From an uncultured Thiodictyon sp. (GTDB taxonomy: Bacteria; Pseudomonadota; Gammaproteobacteria; Chromatiales; Chromatiaceae), in NCBI RefSeq assembly GCF_903946935.1, contig NZ_CAJAXH010000115.1, forward strand, positions 1 to 33,013: 33,013 nt of DNA, in the 5' to 3' direction. The notes beneath the pieces were generated by a model that was not told where the DNA came from, searched no databases, and saw only the letters and a program-made list of their open reading frames with translations. The position numbers were made by a program, and so were the translations under genes. This document shows positions 30,232 to 33,013 of the stretch, piece by piece; positions within the stretch are counted from its first letter, which is position 1, and every line of letters begins with the position of its first letter.

Positions 30232-31272
30232 TTAGTGCGCCGGCTTGGGCATCGGGGTCATGGCCTTCGCACTGGCGGCAGCGGCCTTGCGGTCCGCATC
30301 GGGCAGCGGGATCAAGCCCTTGTCGGCCAGGTAACCGTCCGGCCCCCAGGCCTTGTTATTGGTGAATTCGGCCACGTATTCCTTGATCCCGGGGATGTTG
30401 CCGACATGCGAGTTCTTCACATAGAAAAACAGTGGGCGGGAGATCGGATAGGAGGCATTGGAGATGGTGTCATAGGTCGGGGTGACGCCGTTGACCTTGG
30501 CCCCCTGTATCTTGTCCGTGTTCTGCTCCAGGTAGCTGTAGCCGAAGACGCCGATGGCCTTGGGGTTGGCGACCAGTTTCTGCACGATCAGGTTGTCGTT
30601 CTCACCGGCCTCGATATAGGCACCGTCTTCACGCACGGCCTGGCACACGGCCTTGTGCTTTTTCTCATCGGTCTTCTTGAGGTCCTTGATCGCTGGGAAG
30701 GTATTGCAACCGCCCTCCATCGCCAGTTCGGCGAAGGCGTCGCGGGTACCGGAGGTGGGCGGGGGCCCGAGTACCTCGATCTTGGTGTCCGGCAGGGACG
30801 GATTCACGTCCTTCCAGGTCTTGTTGGGGTTGGGCACCAACTCGCCCTTGTCGTTGGGCACATCCTTGGCCAGGGCCAGGAAGATGTCCTTGAGGCTGAG
30901 ATCAAACCCCTTGCCGGCCTTGGACTGGGCGAGCACGATGCCGTCGAAGCCGATCTTGACCTCGGTGATCCCCGTGACCCCGTTGGCGCCGCAGGCGTCG
31001 AACTCGGAGGCCTTCATGGCGCGGGAGGCGTTGGCGATGTCCGGCGTGTCGACCCCGGACCCGGCGCAGAAGAGCTTGATGCCGCCGCCGGTGCCGGTGG
31101 ACTCGACCTTGGGCGTCTTGAAACTGCCGCGGCCGAAGGTCTCCGCCACCGCGGTGGAGAACGGAAACACGGTCGATGAGCCGACGATGTTGATGGTGTC
31201 GCGTGCGAAGGCCTGGCCGGAGAGTGCGGCCGCGCTGAGGGCCAGGACGGCGCCGATGGATGTCTTGTTCAT
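30232..31272 (-). CDS. pstS: Periplasmic phosphate-binding protein, system 2
   Basis: A protein of 346 residues with a signal peptide (MNKTSIGAVLALSAAALSGQ, then AFA). The mature start RDTINIVGSSTVFPFSTAVA and the motifs ESTGTGGGIKLFCAG, IANASRAMK and PPPTSGTRDAFAEL are typical of the high-affinity PstS-like proteins that go with long PstC/PstA. It has paired cysteines (FCAG/DACG and GGCN/VCQA). It opens the second unit pstS-pstC-pstA-pstB-phoU-phoB-phoR on the minus strand and has a clear PhoB box 94 bp upstream. Confidence 0.95.
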   Translation of the reverse strand: MNKTSIGAVLALSAAALSGQAFARDTINIVGSSTVFPFSTAVAETFGRGSFKTPKVESTGTGGGIKLFCAGSGVDTPDIANASRAMKASEFDACGANGVTGITEVKIGFDGIVLAQSKAGKGFDLSLKDIFLALAKDVPNDKGELVPNPNKTWKDVNPSLPDTKIEVLGPPPTSGTRDAFAELAMEGGCNTFPAIKDLKKTDEKKHKAVCQAVREDGAYIEAGENDNLIVQKLVANPKAIGVFGYSYLEQNTDKIQGAKVNGVTPTYDTISNASYPISRPLFFYVKNSHVGNIPGIKEYVAEFTNNKAWGPDGYLADKGLIPLPDADRKAAAASAKAMTPMPKPAH

Positions 31273-31365
31273 GGGTGTTGCTCGTTCAGGGTGACAGACT
31301 GATCGCCGCCATGCTAGGCGGGTTGTCTTACCGATGGGTTAAGCGCGGGAGTCGGAATGATGACG

Positions 31366-31410
31366 AGTCTAGGTCGCCAAGATGACAGCCGCGTGACAGG
31401 GGCATGACGG
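31366..31410 (-). promoter_or_regulatory. PhoB box and -10 upstream of pstS (system 2)
   Basis: On the minus strand GTCATG, CTGTCACG and CTGTCATC stand exactly 11 bp apart (plus-strand TGAC at 31405, 31394, 31383). Ten bases after the last repeat is TAGACT (31371-31366), a -10 at the spacing expected for a PhoB-activated promoter in which the box replaces the -35. Confidence 0.8.
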
Positions 31411-31704
31411 TTCGCCGTCGTCCGGCGCGGCTGACCGGGGCAAGAAACTGGGGTAGTGTCCCCTTCGACGCTGTTTCAGAACCAATTTTGGTCGACGTTC
31501 TGGCCCTGGCGGGGGCGTCTGGCTGCGGCGCCGGCGCGCCACCAACCCGGCCCTGCACATCGTGGATGTCTGCGACGGTCTCCGGCTGCGGCGTACACCG
31601 TCCCTGACCTTCAATCCACCGTAGGCTCCCAACCCTGGCCCGGATGGTAGGTGTGGATGGCGGCCGCGGCGGCAGCCGTGTTCGGCCCTAGTACCTGGTT
31701 CCGA
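31411..31704. other. Spacer with no recognised gene
   Basis: This region between the PhoB box and the antitoxin gene has several short open frames on both strands but none with a ribosome site or recognisable sequence. A plus-strand frame of about 50 residues ending TAG at 31622 (NPALHIVDVCDGLRLRR) could be a fragment of a lost gene; I cannot identify it. Confidence 0.3.
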
Positions 31705-32061
31705 CTAGTCTTGTGCCTGTTCAAGCCCCGAAGGGGCGCGACATACCAGCCCAGGGAACGCCCTGGGTATGACGGCCACTGTTTTCAGCACGGCCAGCAA
31801 GGTCCGCAGTGTCGGGTTGCCTTTGGGTGACAGGGAACGGTACAACGACTCCCTGCTGATGCCGGCGTCGGCCGCCACCGCCCCCATGCCGCCATGGGCT
31901 TCGGCTACGGTGCGCAGCGCAAGGAGCCCCGCGGCTCGTTCGTCGGGAGCGTCGAGCGATTCCATTGCGGCTTTCAGATACGCGACAGCCAGTTCCCGGT
32001 CGGCGCGAAGTTCGGCGACCTCGCGCTCGTGGTGCGAGACCACGCCTTTCAATCGACTCAT
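31705..32061 (-). CDS. HigA-type antitoxin (addiction-module antidote), toxin lost
   Basis: A protein of 118 residues. The middle and end, ADRELAVAYLKAAMESLD, RTVAEAHGGMGAVAADAGIS and RESLYRSLSPKGNPTLRTLL, are the helix-turn-helix of the 'putative addiction module antidote' class that follows a RelE/HigB-type toxin. ATG 32061 has GGAGA five bases upstream and is the antitoxin's own start; the frame also continues upstream into a toxin remnant. The last 20 or so residues (IPRAFPGLVCRAPSGLEQ) are encoded by an intergenic repeat, so the normal C-terminus was replaced. Without toxin, it may still act as a DNA-binding autorepressor. Confidence 0.75.
   Translation of the reverse strand: MSRLKGVVSHHEREVAELRADRELAVAYLKAAMESLDAPDERAAGLLALRTVAEAHGGMGAVAADAGISRESLYRSLSPKGNPTLRTLLAVLKTVAVIPRAFPGLVCRAPSGLEQAQD
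31721..31771. repeat. Double-hairpin intergenic repeat overlapping the antitoxin 3' end
   Basis: GCCCCGAAGGGGC followed by CCAGGGAACGCCCTGG, two small hairpins in series. I recall this 'gccccgaaggggc...cagggcaacgccctg' pattern from other GC-rich genomes. It provides the last codons of the antitoxin. Confidence 0.6.
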
Positions 32062-32136
32062 GTTTGTCTCCGTTTCCAACCATTCCGTGAAAGGTTCACG
32101 GCCGTCTTCGCGCTGATACCGGAGGAGCTCAATCAT
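32062..32136 (-). pseudogene. N-terminal stub of a RelE/HigB-type toxin, fused in frame to the antitoxin
   Basis: From ATG 32136 the frame reads MIELLRYQREDGREPFTEWL, the start of phage-Gp49/HigB-like toxins, then ETETN and straight into the antitoxin Met at 32061. The other 80 or so toxin residues, including the catalytic region, are missing. The junction is in frame, so a toxin-stub/antitoxin fusion can be made as well as the antitoxin alone. Confidence 0.7.
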
Positions 32137-32146
32137 GGGCAAAGTG

Positions 32147-32160
32147 TAGCTTAAAGGCTA
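32147..32160. promoter_or_regulatory. Palindrome in the toxin/antitoxin promoter, possible operator
   Basis: TAGC and GCTA flank six bases (TAGCTTAAAGGCTA on the plus strand), 11 bases upstream of the toxin-stub start. On the minus strand TTGCGG lies 17 bases upstream of TAAGCT, so the palindrome overlaps a plausible -10. Antitoxins of this class repress their own promoter at such palindromes. Confidence 0.45.
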
Positions 32161-32203
32161 CTGGCGTTCACCGCAAAAGGATCTGCGAGTGTAAGCCCGA
32201 CCT

Positions 32204-32539
32204 CTACTCGGTCGGTGCCCACAGGTCATCCAGTCTGATCGTCACCGCCTCAAAAGGCGCGGCCGACACCGGTGCAGCGCCGGCGAAGCGTCCGATCTCC
32301 CGCCAGGCGTCGCCTTCCAAGGCGGGTTCCTGAACGATCCACCAGCCGCCGGGACCCCCGCGTCCGCGCTCGAACGGTCCGAGCAGTTCATAGCCCAATT
32401 CAGACGCGGCGAGTACATGCGGGCCGCTCGGGCGCGGCTGGGTGTAGAGCTGGCCGTTGAGGATTTCCCCGGTCAGTCCTTCCGGCAGGGCCTCGAGCAG
32501 TTCGTAGAGACTGGGGCTGGTCTTCTGGTGCGCGTGCAT
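32204..32539 (-). pseudogene. Uma2-family (DUF820) protein with internal deletion
   Basis: A frame of 111 residues. The front, LYELLEALPEGLTGEILNGQ, then RPSGPHVLAASELGYEL and GPGGWWIVQEP, matches the N-terminus of Uma2-type putative nucleases (PD-(D/E)xK fold). The sequence then jumps to ALEGDAWREIGRFAGAAPVS, APFEAVTIRLDDLWA, the usual C-terminal end. About 80 residues between, which hold the catalytic Asp, Glu and Lys, are absent, with the frame kept. It should be inactive. ATG 32539 is chosen; upstream DNA is repeat-rich. Confidence 0.65.
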
Positions 32540-32723
32540 GGCTCGGGCTCTCGTACCGGTTTGTCTGGCGAAGCATACCCCGCAGAGAAACCGGGGGCCA
32601 ACCGCGGTTTCCGGCGGGCAATCGGGGAAATACCTCAGCGCGGTGCGGGGTTTGAAATCCTGTCCCGAACAATTTGTCCTGCGCTTGCCGAGCCCGTGAC
32701 CCCGCGGTGGGGTCGAAACGGTC

Positions 32724-32747
32724 GGGACGGGGCGAATGCCCCGTCCC
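32724..32747. repeat. Perfect 10-bp inverted repeat
   Basis: GGGACGGGGC and GCCCCGTCCC pair around GAAT. It is a strong hairpin without a U-tract in the repeat-rich 457-bp spacer between the Uma2 remnant and the gene at the right edge. Confidence 0.55.
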
Positions 32748-32762
32748 GCTTGGGGTCCAATT

Positions 32763-32785
32763 CTCCCTCCCGTTTTGGGGGAGGG
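32763..32785. repeat. C/G-rich hairpin, family G copy 2
   Basis: CTCCCTCCC, GTTTT, then GGGGGAGGG; it is similar to the hairpin between aspD and aspT. Confidence 0.5.
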
Positions 32786-32797
32786 CGAGGTGGGAGA

Positions 32798-32857
32798 ACG
32801 GCCAAGGCGCCCGCCATTTTCATCTGTCGGGGTGGTGTGGGCGCCTTGGCCGTTAGC
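32798..32857. repeat. Family D palindrome, copy 2
   Basis: ACGGCCAAGGCGCCCGCC, a TTTTCATCTGTCGGGGTGG centre, then GGGCGCCTTGGCCGTTAG. It is closely similar to the copy at 18992-19047, here including the centre, so this family behaves as a conventional repeat. Confidence 0.65.
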
Positions 32858-32875
32858 AGGATAGTCGGTAGAGGA

Positions 32876-32897
32876 GGCCTTGATCATAAATCCGGCC
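32876..32897 (-). repeat. 22-bp dispersed repeat, family E copy 5
   Basis: On the minus strand it reads GGCCGGATTTATGATCAAGG and ends GGCC. It lies about 100 bp before the start of the gene at the window's right edge. Confidence 0.65.
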
Positions 32898-32996
32898 AAG
32901 ACCTAGCGTAGGGCTTGGTGAATCACCGCAGGAGAGCGGCAGGACCCGCGAAATTGTGTACCCTTGGAAGTGCAAACAAACCGAGGGTGAAGCACC

Positions 32997-33013
32997 ATGT
33001 TCGAAGGTCCTGC
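32997..33013 (+). CDS. Start of a gene continuing past the window
   Basis: ATG 32997 with GAGGG nine bases upstream; only MFEGP and part of a further codon are visible. Nothing can be said of its function. Confidence 0.4.

Noticed and set aside
1-33013. tRNA, rRNA or riboswitch genes
   Set aside because: I looked for the conserved T-loop and related motifs and saw no convincing cloverleaf or known aptamer; absence by eye is not proof.

Overview
This 33 kb GC-rich window looks like the chromosome of a gammaproteobacterium, most likely a purple sulfur bacterium of the Chromatiaceae. That assignment is inference from the gene complement, protein style and the many short palindromic intergenic repeats; no rRNA, tRNA or marker gene is present to prove it. 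The dominant theme is phosphate. Two complete but architecturally different Pst uptake systems lie here, with PhoB, PhoR, two PhoU-type proteins, a CHAD-domain protein and two CYTH-like proteins, the last three of the kind linked to polyphosphate or phosphate-polymer binding.

Layout. 1-1.3 kb: an RMD1/DUF155-type membrane protein among repeats and an esterase remnant. 1.3-5.7 kb: a CHAD protein, a TraR/DksA-like zinc-finger protein, two decayed c-di-GMP signalling genes facing each other, and an N-formylglutamate amidohydrolase-like protein. 5.9-8.3 kb: a hybrid sensor histidine kinase. 8.7-12.9 kb: an aspartate catabolic unit made of an unrecognised Cys-rich membrane protein, aspartate 4-decarboxylase and the aspartate:alanine antiporter. 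13.2-14.3 kb: a small hypothetical and a Fic-fold protein lacking the catalytic histidine. 14.3-18.1 kb: compact pstSCAB cluster 1 (minus strand) behind tandem PhoB sites. 18.5-22.5 kb: small hypotheticals, a GtrA-like protein, an N-terminally short PhoU-like protein and two CYTH-like paralogues. 22.8-31.3 kb: a collinear minus-strand unit pstS-pstC-pstA-pstB-phoU-phoB-phoR with PhoB sites upstream. 31.7-32.5 kb: a toxin/antitoxin remnant and a Uma2-type remnant. A new gene starts at the right edge.

How the genes work together. PhoR and PhoB would sense low phosphate and activate both pst clusters through the tandem 11-bp-spaced PhoB sites upstream of each pstS. PhoU with PstB would feed transporter status back to PhoR. 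AspD and AspT form the known cycle in which aspartate is imported, decarboxylated to alanine and exchanged, consuming a proton inside the cell.

Most unusual feature. The window is dense in short inverted-repeat elements whose arms are conserved but whose interiors mostly are not. In the second phosphate unit, five gene spacers carry one element each, and the two families alternate strictly: B (pstS-pstC), A (pstC-pstA), B (pstA-pstB), A (phoU-phoB), B (phoB-phoR). A second theme is gene decay: in three genes the ends are kept while the catalytic middle is missing.
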